This document shows, in pieces, positions 53,359 through 63,785 of a stretch of 64,000 nucleotides of DNA. Below the pieces are notes generated by a model that was not told where the DNA came from, did no database searches, and saw nothing but the letters and a program-made list of their open reading frames with translations. The translations under genes were made by a program, and so were the position numbers. The stretch is taken from contig OY755178.1 in NCBI GenBank assembly GCA_963576735.1, positions 11,594,001 to 11,658,000 on the forward strand, in the 5' to 3' direction. How positions within the stretch are numbered: the first letter of the stretch is position 1; every line of letters begins with the position of its first letter. The DNA is from Bedellia somnulentella (lineage: Eukaryota > Arthropoda > Insecta > Lepidoptera > Bedelliidae).

Positions 53359-53903
53359 CAGTGGTCGGAGTAGGTATATTGAATTAAGATCACTGACATC
53401 AAACGTATATGTTAATATGGATACGCCTCCGAGTTTCCGGATTATTATGATAAAAATACCGAAACATCGAAATTATTACATGAATCCAGATTTAGATAAA
53501 ATTAGAGAATACAGCGAGAGTATTGAAAAAAGCGTAGCAAATTATCAAAAACTTTATTTCAAATTCGCTCCATTGACATCTACAGATGTTGAACGATCAT
53601 TTTCCACTTAGAAAATATTGAAAAAAATATAGTTATTTATTTTAATTGTATAGAGACAGAAAATCAAAATGTAGAACTGGTAACCGATGAGGATTAAAAA
53701 TAATTATTTTTAATAAAACTGTAATAATGATTATTTGTATTAACAATAAACAATCTTGTTTGCATATGGTTTTTTATTTTATTACTCTATTTACCAAATT
53801 TTTGGAAACTCCGGTACATTCCGGAAGAAATGCATGTCCATATTATGATATCATGAATTCATGACGCAAGTATCTAAAATAAATATACCTACTCCGACCA
53901 CTG
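53359..53903 (+). mobile_element. 545-bp non-autonomous hAT element
   Basis: 22-bp perfect terminal inverted repeats (CAGTGGTCGGAGTAGGTATA plus two bases) are flanked by the 8-bp duplication CTCATCAC at 53351-53358 and 53904-53911. It carries a remnant of a transposase C-terminus. Confidence 0.93.
53417..53611 (+). pseudogene. hAT transposase C-terminal remnant
   Basis: 64 codons ending 'KFAPLTSTDVERSFST' and then TAG. The LTSTDVERSFS block is the hallmark of the C-terminal dimerisation domain of hAT transposases, which normally continues past this point; the codons after the TAG (KILKKI) fit that. The DDE core and the zinc finger are absent. This is an internal-deletion derivative of a larger element. 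Confidence 0.75.
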
Positions 53904-54239
53904 CTCATCACTCCCTATAACGTAGTGTGTTGTCTCCAACCACATTGTAACAATGCTAGAATTATTTCACTGCATTTTAACTTTGTTGACTAAGCAGCAC
54001 TTTGTGATATGAAGGAGCAAAAATGACGATTTGTTATTTATTTTCTTTTTGTGTTTGTAAGAATTTTTACCATCATCTGAATATATATGTCGTGGCCATA
54101 CCGTAGATTTGGACACATCATGAAATAATCGATCATTTCATGAAATAGTCACATTTCATGACGTGGCCAACTTAATTTGACCAGATCATAAAATCGTCAA
54201 TTTTTAAGGATTTTGTCATCCACGCTTGGCGAGATCATA

Positions 54240-54407
54240 ATTTTACGTAAAAACTTCATTTAAAAATATATAAAAATGTCTTCTTTTACGAATATAGTTT
54301 GTTTGTATTACTGATCAATAAAAGTGTTGCTTAATAAGAAGCTAGTGCTTCTTATTAAGCAACATTTAACATGTATTTTTTATTAGCTAATGTTAATTAA
54401 AAATACA
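54240..54407 (+). repeat. 168-bp inverted repeat, left arm
   Basis: Identical to the reverse complement of 54956-55123. Inside is a perfect 18-bp hairpin (54325-54342 and 54347-54364, 4-nt loop). Confidence 0.9.
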
Positions 54408-54601
54408 TAGAAATAGGGTGATCTGTGAAATGCGATCCAAACTTTGCGGTTTTTAACACATTTCTCAGTTTGTTCGTAATTTGCAGAGTACTCGAGAACC
54501 TTTTCGTCAATAACTCTTTTGTTATCACTTTCTTCCACGCTTAATAACGAATTATTAACTTTTTTACTGCGAGAAACAACATTTTTGCCAGCGGCCGCCA
54601 T
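54383..54601 (-). CDS. Short ORF inside the inverted-repeat element
   Basis: Starting at the ATG at 54601, 72 codons begin MAAAGKNVVSRSKKVNNSLL and continue 'SVEESDNKRVIDEKVLEYSA' and 'EQTEKCVKNRKVWIAFHRSP'. The last part runs into the 168-bp repeat, so the natural C-terminus has probably been replaced. It may be the start of a transposase or a captured host exon; I recognise no domain. Confidence 0.25.
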   Translation of the reverse strand: MAAAGKNVVSRSKKVNNSLLSVEESDNKRVIDEKVLEYSANYEQTEKCVKNRKVWIAFHRSPYFYVFLINIS

Positions 54602-54955
54602 CTTCACACATAAACAAAACGTAATCAGCGCATCTGCCGGTAGTTAATGTAACAACTTTACGATATGACCAAATAATCTTAACCATTTCATGAAGAGGCC
54701 GCGTTTAGTTGGCAAATATCGAGAAACGATTTCCTATCATTGATCTGCCCAAATCACATCACGATGTGGCCAATAAACAGTTGAACGACTATTTCATGAT
54801 ATTATCGATCATTTCATGATGTGTTCAAATTTACGATACGGCCAATATACACAGAAAATGTCACAGACCAAAAGTAAAATTATACAATGGAACAAAGCGT
54901 TGAATTCATTTAGGCTATCCTTAAACTTCAAACAGTTCTAAATTATTTTCCCAGC

Positions 54956-55123
54956 TGTATTTTTAATTAACATTAGCTAATAAAAAATACATGTTAAATG
55001 TTGCTTAATAAGAAGCACTAGCTTCTTATTAAGCAACACTTTTATTGATCAGTAATACAAACAAACTATATTCGTAAAAGAAGACATTTTTATATATTTT
55101 TAAATGAAGTTTTTACGTAAAAT
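54956..55123 (-). repeat. 168-bp inverted repeat, right arm
   Basis: An exact reverse complement of 54240-54407, lying just outside the candidate transposon's right end. Confidence 0.9.
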
Positions 55124-55154
55124 ACTTCTGCAAACACAAAAACACTCTTTATTA

Positions 55155-55575
55155 GGGTTCCGTACCAAAAGGTAAAACGGGACCCTATTACTACGACTTC
55201 GCTATCTGTCTGTCTCTAGGCCGTATCTCATAAACCGTGATTACTAGGAAACTGTTTTTTTTTTTTACAAATTATTTATTTCTGTTACCGCTATAACAAT
55301 AACAAATACTAAAAAGAAAAAAAATATATTAAGGGGGGTCCTCATACAATTAACGTGATTTTAAATATTTTTTTACTCAATAATGAAAACGGTAATAAGT
55401 AGACGCTTAAAATTTTCACAGAATATTGTATTGTATACCACCTTTTAAAACAATCAATGAATTAACAGTAAGGTAAATTTCAAAGGAGGGCTCCCATACA
55501 AAAACGAAATTTTCTATTATAAATGATAGAACGGAACCCCTTCGTGCGTGAGTCGGACTCACACTTGGCTGTTTT
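55155..55575 (+). repeat. Family F repeat
   Basis: From 'agggttccgtaccaaaaggt' through 'ttctgttaccgctataac' to 'gtgagtcggactcacacttg'. I know this pattern as an abundant repeat in Lepidoptera; the class is uncertain. Confidence 0.6.
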
Positions 55576-55579
55576 TTTA

Positions 55580-56040
55580 TATTTCATTTTAAATCACTGA
55601 GATTGTGTTCATTTAAAAAAATATTTTTTATTCTAAACGATCGAGCGTTTTCAGACAATTTTTCGAAAGTCATTTAATATTAATATTCCGGTAAAAGCTT
55701 TTTGTGACCGATTTCAATATGAAAGGAAACTATTATTATTAAGACCGTTCCAGTAAAATATTGATGTTTGTTTTTGCTCAAATCCTTTTGAGGCGATACA
55801 ATACGTATGCTTATTAATGGGTTGGGCTTATTTATTGGCTAATGTTAATGTTAATGTTCACATTTTCAATAATATTGTTTCGTGAAAATAGATCTTCTCG
55901 AATTAACTTGGTTAATTTATATCTTTTGTGTTAAAAAAGTAAATTATCATAGTATCAAGATCTGGCAGAATGTGTTTACAAATATAATTTTTGAAACAAC
56001 ACGTGGCAACTCGTGCTCCCGATACCAATCGGTAATATTA
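55580..56040. other. No gene seen
   Basis: AT-rich, with a TTAATG micro-repeat near 55843-55857. Confidence 0.35.
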
Positions 56041-56059
56041 CACCATCTATTTTTTAAAA

Positions 56060-56243
56060 TAAAAAAGGTTGTTAGTGATGGGTCTCCAACCGCATCGCCC
56101 AAAAATCCCTTAAAAGGTTTATTTTTTCCCTTTATTTTACCATCTTTTCCCTCGACAACTTTCCAAAAGTGGCTGAAAAATTTCTAATTCCTTAGCTCTG
56201 GCTACCCCTTCTAGGGATTTATAGCCGTGAGTATATGTATGTG
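56060..56243. repeat. Family A SINE-like copy with inverted 5' segment
   Basis: 56067-56116 is the middle of family A in reverse, and 56117-56243 is the 3' part in forward orientation. A perfect 12-bp duplication (TATTTTTTAAAA at 56048-56059 and 56244-56255) flanks the whole. This is the signature of twin priming in LINE-driven retroposition. Confidence 0.9.
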
Positions 56244-56255
56244 TATTTTTTAAAA

Positions 56256-57340
56256 CACAAAGGTTCGGCACCGTATAATAAATCAAAAATATCATTGTCG
56301 GTTATTGCCAATAAATGAAAATAAAAATATCAAAATATTTAATACACAGGACTATTAAAATATGCAAACCAAAGAACACATTACGGTAGTTTACATCACT
56401 GGGCAGCTATTATTGGATTTTATGATTCTGAAACATATGAAAAACCTGTACTACTGCCGTTTTTCTTTTCATTTAGTCACAAATATTTTGTCTCATATAT
56501 TACATTGCGTTGCAAAAGCAAACCATTTGTTTCCAAATAAATTCGAACGTTTTATTCAAAATAAGAATTAGATAGAAATGTAGAAAATTGCACCGAAACG
56601 TGTAAAATTATTTTCCCCAGAGCGACAACGCTACATTCCAAATTTAAATTACTTTGAAACTTCAGTTGGTGTTAACAATGTTAAATAGTACGCAGTAATA
56701 TCAAATATCTGGAATGTTAAAGTTCGCGGTTCTGTTAGTAAACTGCGATTTCGTGAGTCGGGAGCTGTGGGACAGTTCAGAAAGTCATTCTGTGTTATTT
56801 TGTTAGGGGTTAATGTTGCGCTCTGTTGAACATATTTTTAATGGTTCAAAAATATGTACTGTATAATCTTCTTGCGGCATCATCTTAATTGTTATAGTTT
56901 TAATAGGTGGATTTTACTTTTATATTTACTAAAGTTTTACTTTACATTATATTAATGATAGTTTGTATAGTCTCAATATCAACTGTAATTATGTCAACTG
57001 ATGTTTTGATTTACCATAAATATTTGAAAAGACAATCCATATGACCAAACTAATTACCACTCATTTTATAAATGCAAGATCACCTAACTAAATACACAGC
57101 GGTAACCATTATTTAGTTTCCGTTATCATTAGTAAATCTTCACAATCAATCAATCAATCAATCAAATATGACGACGGAACATACAAGAAAAGAAGAACTT
57201 ATTTTTACCCAGCTTGTAAATCTTTTGAAACATTTCGCGACGACAAACTGCTCTGAAAGTAAGTGCAAACAAACATTTATTATTGTTGGTTTGATCGCAG
57301 ATAATGTACTGCAATGATTTACTATATTTAAATTGCATAA
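56256..57340. other. No gene seen
   Basis: Unique DNA with a (CAAT)n microsatellite at about 57143-57165. Confidence 0.35.
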
Positions 57341-57345
57341 ATACA

Positions 57346-57394
57346 AAGATATAATTACGGCTATTTATTCCTAGAAGGGGTAGCCTGAGCTTTG
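57346..57394 (-). repeat. Family A 3' end fragment
   Basis: 'cctagaaggggtagcctgag' only. Confidence 0.55.
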
Positions 57395-58004
57395 AATTTG
57401 TTCTTGTTGCCATTAAGTCTTGGTTTGTCCGGAGCGATGTCCGATCGTGTGTTGGTACCTTAATGGCTTGGACAAAAATAAAAATAAAAATTGCGTCAAA
57501 ATCCAACGTTTTCAAAATTTAATCGTTCGTTTAGACAATTTAACATCCTGCAGATAAGTTACCGGATCTACAGCAAAATAAGGTGTCAAATCAGCATATT
57601 TCATAGAGTGTTTCCAATGAGAAGTTAAGCTAAGGCACTGACTCTTGTTTCCCTTAGTGTAAAAACAAAATTTAACAGAAATAGACGAGTTCTGGCGAGA
57701 AACCAAAGTTACGAGTTAAGTTAGACGTCGTTGTAATTATCTGTTATTTTGTATTATCTATGACATCTTTTTACAGCTTTTTTATTATTAGTTCGTTAAG
57801 CTAAATCATATACTAAGAGTAGCCAAGCCACTTTGTTTGTAGTCACATAAGACTGCAACCCATGCCACTAAGCCCATGCCTTCATCGGGTTTTTCTTACT
57901 TATTATCGCGAGAGTACAGACTTTTTTTATAATAATTTGTCTAAAATACACACTAATAAATGTTAATTGAAATTTAAAATATAGTCATGTATTTTATTTT
58001 AATA
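57395..58004. other. No gene seen
   Basis: Unique DNA. A minus-strand frame here includes the family A fragment and is not a gene. Confidence 0.35.
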
Positions 58005-58015
58005 TTTAATATTTT

Positions 58016-58283
58016 GGCCGTGTAGTGCCGGCTTAGAATAGCACTTCCCCATTTCTTCCGGTGGGTGTACGTAAGAGGCGACTAACGGTATTGGGGCTTT
58101 TAAGGGAGTTTTGGGCGATGCGGTTGGAGACCCATCACCAAAAACCTTTGATTTACCATCTTTTCCCCACTCAACTTTCCAAAAGTGGCTGAGGAATTTC
58201 TAATTATTTATTTCTAATTCGTTAGCTCTGGCTACCCCTTCTCGGGATTTATAGCCGTGAGTATATGTATGTATGTATGTATG
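58016..58283 (+). repeat. Family A SINE-like copy with 11-bp target duplication
   Basis: TTTAATATTTT directly flanks it at 58005-58015 and 58284-58294. Near-consensus body with a small internal repeat 'ttatttctaatt' near 58205. Confidence 0.92.
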
Positions 58284-58447
58284 TTTAATATTTTCATGCA
58301 CATGCACATGTTATTTTTTTTATAATGTGCGAGTAGTATATATGTGCTTATACATATAGTTCATAGATTTAAGAGTAATTGTTAACTTCAAGATATGCAT
58401 CTACTTAGAATGATTCTTAATCATGGAAATCACTTACCTCCCAAAAG

Positions 58448-58560
58448 GTGGTCTGGAAGAGATCGCTCTTAGTAATAAGACCGCCGATTGTAATTCATTG
58501 TGAAATTTTGTTGATTGGAAATATATTTTTTAGATGTGTAATACAGAGTTTTATTATTTC
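58448..58560 (+). mobile_element. LINE 3' end fragment
   Basis: 'ggaagagatcgctcttagta' to 'tacagagttttattat' is the same 3' end as the LINE at 16013-17866. Confidence 0.7.
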
Positions 58561-58763
58561 ATTATTACAAGAACAACCAAAAGTAATTCATAGGTTGAAA
58601 ACTCTCATAATAAAAAAAACTGACTTATTGCCAAATTTTTAAACAATTACTCACTTTTTAGCGCAGGTGCTCTTGAAAGGCCTTTTTAATGAAAACAGTT
58701 ACCCACGAAAAGAGATGAGCTGAGTTTTAATTCAGGTTCACTTATTTTGTAATCTTATGATAA

Positions 58764-59137
58764 CATAACATAACATAACATAAACGTTCACGCCGAATAT
58801 CCCCGAAGGGGTTGGCAGAGGTACTAATACTTCTGAACATCACGTGACTTTGTCACCTGGTGTTCAGAGTACCCACGTTTTGCATGGACAGTGTACTCAC
58901 GTGATAGGGGGCAGGCCTATCGCCGTTTTGTACGAATACACTGTCACATGACTAAGTATAACTCAGCCATGTGGGTTTCCTCACGATGTTTTCCCTCACC
59001 GTTAACAACCATGATAAATTAACCACACATATGTCTTTAGAATAGACAAATTGGTGTAGGCCCGACCCAAGATTTGAACACTAGTCGTTTGCACGATAAC
59101 CGAGTGTTCTACCCACTGGGCTATCACGGTTGCATAT
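58764..59137 (-). repeat. Family B SINE, full-length reverse copy
   Basis: (CATAA)n marks the tail. The minus strand opens 'accgtgatagcccagtgggt' (A-box) and has 'tgttcaaatcttgggtcgg' (B-box). Confidence 0.85.
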
Positions 59138-59139
59138 GA

Positions 59140-59818
59140 TAAATATTAAAATAACTATAAAAATTACTCGGTTTATGATATGAAAAAGAATGTGTCGAAA
59201 TCGTGCTGATTACTTGTACATCTTTTAGCAGTAGCAGAACAAACATATATTTTGTTATTAAAATCTATGTTTAAAGCTCCACCGATATTATTTGAACTTT
59301 CAGTGTTAGGAGAGTTTTTTCTTATGAAAGTTTCGTTATTTCTAAAACCAATGCTTTTAGCATCGAGTTGAATTCTTGATTTATGTTAAGAAAATTGCAG
59401 CATGCCAAAAGTTTCAATATTTATGATGACCATTGCGAGCAGAAAACTTTTCTGGTATTGTTCTTCTGTTGTTTTCCATCTGCTTGAGAAGATACGTTTA
59501 TATATGATTGGATGTTTACGATGTTTATATTTCGAATTCTCGGATTGTTCAAAGAATATTCGACTATAAACAGGCTTTCAGTTTTATTGGAGAATTGAAT
59601 TTACGGAAACAGAAAGCAAATATTTTTATAGGTGTATTCTTGTTAGATAATCAGACGAAGAATATGAAGTTGAAAAGAATCATCTATTAAAATGGAAAGA
59701 TATTAAGGTTTAAGTTAGACATTTGAAATTATATTTCTTTAAAATACATTATCAAATATTCATGCCTTCATGAGTCAATAGTTGGTAGCATTCATATCAG
59801 AAAATATCACAACCAAAT
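59140..59818. other. No gene seen
   Basis: Unique AT-rich DNA; a 60-codon frame at 59508 has no recognisable domain. Confidence 0.35.
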
Positions 59819-59828
59819 TGCGCAAACG

Positions 59829-60071
59829 CCTGTGTAGTGTCGGCTTAGAATAGTACTACCCCATTTCTTCCGGTGGGTGTACGTAAGAGGCGACTAACGG
59901 TATTGGGGCTTTTAAGGGAATTTTGGGCGATGCGGTTTGAGGCCCATCACCAACAACCTTTATTTTACCATACTTTCCCCACGCAACTTCCAAAAGTGGC
60001 TGAGGAAATTCATAATTCCCTAGCTCTGGCTACCCCTTCAAGGGATTTATAGCCGTGAGTATATGTATGTA
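59829..60071 (+). repeat. Family A SINE-like copy with 10-bp target duplication
   Basis: TGCGCAAACG flanks it (59819-59828 and 60072-60081). Near-consensus. Confidence 0.92.
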
Positions 60072-60133
60072 TGCGCAAACGGCGCAATGCATCACCTAGG
60101 AATAAGTACATCTAATTAATATATTATATATTG

Positions 60134-60390
60134 GACAAAAGCTGTGGCCGAGTGGATAAGACTAGCTTCTCGGTCTGGGGGTTGCGGGTTCGACCCCCTC
60201 TGAGAACATCATTTATGTGATGAGCAAAAATTATTGTTTCTTAGTCTTGGATGTTATTTATATGTGTATTGTATCATATTGAATGTATCGTTGAGTTAGT
60301 ATCCCATAATACAAGTTCTACTTAGTTTAGGGCTAGCTTGATCTATGTATAATATGTCCGTATATATTTATTATTATATGTACGAAATTT
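60134..60390 (+). repeat. tRNA-derived SINE
   Basis: The head 'ctgtggccgagtggataaga' with 'gcgggttcgaccccctctga' is a very good Pol III A/B-box pair. The body contains 'acaagttctacttagtttag' and ends in TTATTATATG. Related to the head at 50545. Confidence 0.75.
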
Positions 60391-61290
60391 GCTTACATAT
60401 TAATATTGCCTGATAAAATATTAACAGCAAAATTGTAGCTATATAATTTAGAATAATATTTATGAGCCGTAGCCTTAAACAAAGGTTGAAAGGTATTAAT
60501 AATACAAAATCTAAATCTCAAAGTAAATATTGTTGGAAATATTCTTTAATCATTGCCACATAACGAGGCACCGAATTAAAACCATCCTTGAAATTTCAGG
60601 ATAAGTCTTATGAATAACAAATTTGTATTTCGATCCCGAATGTTAAATATTTAATAGCAAGATATCAATTTAACAGAAAGATTGCAAAGCGTATTATCGT
60701 ATTTCGTGACTCAAATACTCGGCAGCTCATTAGTCCTAAAACAACGTCAAGTCGAGAGCTGTTTCAACTTTGTCGGGTCGAAATCAGTGTACACTCGCCC
60801 TGTGTATTCTAAAACTTTATTTGGATTTTCTACGTGGACAGTATACACCTGATTTGGTTTTGGAAGTAGAAATTATGTTTTATTCAAAACATTGTAAGTT
60901 TTGACGTTATTGGATATTTTTTAGATTTTCAGGGAAATAGTATCGTTAATTAAAAAAATATTCACGATTTTGTACGTGTAACGTAACACAGCAATATGTT
61001 TGAAAGGAAAAAAGACAACAGAAAGCGGTAAATACGTATTTTATTTATTAATCTATGTAACCATTATTAGTCAAATAGTCAAAATCTTTAAAACAACCGC
61101 CAGTCCTCCACCTTGAATGCCACCTTCTACATAGACCTAGTGGTTCGTCCACGGTGTGAAAACCCCATCCACACTGAGTCGATGGTGAATTCCAGAACTG
61201 TCGATAAATGTGCCCTATATTTGCCCTCTTCTGTTATTTAATTCAATAGTACGTAAATTTTTAACAAAGGGCCTGTATACTAAGATTACA
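60391..61290. other. No gene seen
   Basis: Unique AT-rich DNA. Confidence 0.35.
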
Positions 61291-61331
61291 TATGTACATA
61301 TACTCACATCATCGATTGGGATAGACAAATG

Positions 61332-61462
61332 CCCGATTTCTGAATTGAGTATTCCAGCTCAGAACAACTTAAGTATCATTCTGTCGCATTCAAATCTTAA
61401 CTGAATGAGACAGAACGATACTTTAGTCGTTCTCAGCTGGAATACTCAATTCAGAAATCGGG
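61332..61462. repeat. Long hairpin, 61-bp arms
   Basis: Arms 61332-61392 and 61402-61462 are complementary at 56 of 61 positions with no gaps, around a 9-nt loop (AATCTTAAC). A family C-like end (ATACTCAC...GGGATAGACA) lies directly to the left. Confidence 0.9.
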
Positions 61463-61662
61463 CGAAAGACTTCGCTCAGAATACATTTTACAATAGTCAA
61501 AATTCATATTGATATAAATGTATATTTGAAACATACAAATGTGTGTATCTCAAATATTAATTATATTACTTTCAACGTAAATATATTCAAAACATCTCTT
61601 TGCAATATGGCATATCCACAGTTCAGATGAACGTATAGTTATTGTAGAAATCAAATGGTAGC

Positions 61663-61740
61663 ATCAAAGTAGCGTAGTGGTAGAGACAGTTCAAGTTGGT
61701 CGGAAGGCAAGTTGCTCGATTCACAATCGTCCTAGGGGAA
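61663..61740 (+). repeat. tRNA-like SINE head
   Basis: 'agtagcgtagtggtagagac' resembles an A-box and 'gctcgattcacaatcg' a weak B-box. Confidence 0.4.
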
Positions 61741-61905
61741 TACTGAAAACTTTGCTATTTGCAATTGTTTGCCCAACACAATCTCGTCTGTTCATAGATG
61801 TTGTAAGGAATAAATGGAGCGTAATAAATTCTTGAGCGTAGTAACTATACACAGCCACTGGCGCTGCTTATACTAAATAGGGTGTATTAAGAAAGTTTTA
61901 CTTAA

Positions 61906-62107
61906 ATTGCTGTGTAGTGTAGGTTTAGAAATACAGTAACTCATTTCTATCCGCGGGTTAGTAAGATTTTAAAGTGATTATTTGACTTATTTATAAGTCA
62001 TTACCAATCTACCCTTAGTCTACAAAAAATCCGGAATTTCGGATTCTGAAGCTTTGGCTACCCCTTTTTGGGATTTATTGCCGTTATGATATGTATGTTA
62101 GTATGTT
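61906..62107 (+). repeat. Family A SINE-like copy, diverged
   Basis: 'ttgctgtgtagtgtaggttt' to 'gatatgtatgttagtatg'. Confidence 0.7.
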
Positions 62108-62382
62108 TCAATTTAAAATACTCTATATTTTCCAGTGGACCTTTTTTTTGATTGCTGAAAACATACCATTCACCCACTGCCCTTTGTTTTATCATCATGA
62201 CTCATCATCCAAAAGTAGCTGACGAATTTTTTAGCTGTTTGATTAAATATATTTTTTGGAAATATAGGTATAGGTAGATTATAAATACATTCGCTCCATT
62301 TAGTTTCGATTGGGTTAGGCAGAGACACCGGCCCCGATTGCCGGTTTTAGCAGACCTCTAGCGTTCTATTTTGTATACATGC

Positions 62383-62480
62383 ATACATATACTCACTTTT
62401 TAGTTCCCATTGGGGTAGACAGAGATTATCGATCGCCACGTTTATCCAACCACAAACAGCTATCTCTTTCGCAGTTACAT
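62383..62480 (-). repeat. Family C-like repeat
   Basis: 'catatactcactttttagtt' and 'cccattggggtagacagag'. Confidence 0.55.
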
Positions 62481-62719
62481 AATATCGTACACTTTTATCT
62501 CATTCTTACCGACAGAGATACAATAAAATAACGCTTGTGCTCGGCCTCCTGAATTCCAAACCTGACAATGTCTTGAAAAGAAGTGAGTACCCTAAACACC
62601 AATTGAAGGTGTTTTTTTGGTAATTGAGATAAAAAACGCATTTTAGTTCTGACGCTTTTATAGTGCGATGCAGCGTAAAAGCCTCGCGTCGTTTAACTGC
62701 CTCGATGGTGTGTGTGTGG

Positions 62720-62790
62720 TGATGTAGCAGTAGAGCACTCTGCTCACGATCCTCAGGTGTTGTGTTTGATTTTCGGGATTACACATAACA
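62720..62790 (+). repeat. tRNA-like SINE head
   Basis: 'gatgtagcagtagagcactc' (A-box) and 'gtgtttgattttcggga' (B-box). Confidence 0.45.
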
Positions 62791-62933
62791 TTTAGTTGTG
62801 AGATTAACTTTAGTTTGATATCGCATGCTTGAAATATCAAATTATTCAAAAAAATAACTTATTTTGTACTTCGAACGGCATGTTAAGCTGTCTGTCCTAG
62901 GTATGATCACAGTACTAGTTGTTATTGCTAGTG

Positions 62934-63194
62934 GTAGTGCTATTCTAAGCCATGTAGCATCGGCTTAGAATAGCACTAACACCGATGGGTGTACGTAAGA
63001 GGCGACTTACGGTATTTGGGGCTTTTAAGGGATTTTTGGGCGATGCGGTTGGAGACCCATCACCAACACCCTTTACTTTACCATCTTATCTCCACTCAAC
63101 GTTCCAAAAGTGGCTGAGGAATTTTTAATTACTTATCTCTGGCTACCCTTTCTAGGGATTTATAGCCGTGAGTATATGTATGTAAGTATGTAGT
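62934..63194 (+). repeat. Family A SINE-like copy with inverted 5' stub
   Basis: A reversed 5' scrap ('agtgctattctaagcc', 62936-62952) lies directly before a forward near full-length copy starting at about 62953. Confidence 0.8.
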
Positions 63195-63572
63195 TGTTAT
63201 TCTGCCGACGTGCACTAGGCCAGCGTGTTTCTCTGTGACCAAATCAGTCTAAAAAGGGTAGGCTCAAGACCCTTGGTGGGAACACATAGGACCTGTTATA
63301 ATATTGTTGAATAATGGGTGCAAGACGAATAAAACACAAATATTATTCTGAAAATGTGAACTGTTTTTTAAAACACATTCGATAAATATTTATCATAAAC
63401 TTTTGTAGCAGCCACAGAGCGTTTATTGGAACTTAAAATAGCATCGTAATATTTTGATTCCTGAGCTACGAACGGTTCAATGTTTATTTTGGTGATTCAG
63501 TTTTCTGCAGTGCCAGTAGTTTGGGCTTCAGCAACTTTTCACTGGAATAAATAAGAAATATAAGTATTTTGT
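63195..63572. other. No gene seen
   Basis: Unique DNA; no frame of note. Confidence 0.35.
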
Positions 63573-63785
63573 TCCGTGTAGTCCCGGATTAGAATGTATC
63601 TATCCCTTTCTATCCACGGGTGACGTAAGAGGCGACTAACGATATAGGGCTTTTTTCACCAACGATACTTTATTTCTACCATCTTGTCCCCTATCAACTA
63701 CCAAATGTGGCGGAGGAGTCTCAAACTCTGAAGCTCTGGCTACCCCTTTTTGGGATTAGCGGCCTTGAGTATATGTTTGTATGTA
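63573..63785 (+). repeat. Family A SINE-like copy, diverged
   Basis: 'ccgtgtagtcccggattaga' to 'cttgagtatatgtttgtatg', with a short central deletion. Confidence 0.75.

Larger units (their letters stand above)
54093..54844. mobile_element. Candidate DNA transposon with 58-bp inverted ends
   Basis: The ends 54093-54150 and 54787-54844 match in 51 of 58 positions when one is reversed, starting TGGCCATACCGTAG / TGGCCGTATCGTAA. CATGAAAT motifs recur near both ends. No clear target duplication is visible. It contains the left arm of the 168-bp inverted repeat and a short ORF. Confidence 0.6.

Noticed and set aside
57143..57165. (CAAT)n run as an element edge
   Set aside because: A plain microsatellite with no repeat family attached.
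57162..57515. 117-codon minus-strand frame
   Set aside because: It runs through a family A fragment (KLRLPLLGINSRNY), so the coding look is accidental.
60134..60210. Possible tRNA gene
   Set aside because: The A and B boxes are good, but the acceptor stem does not pair and a SINE body follows.
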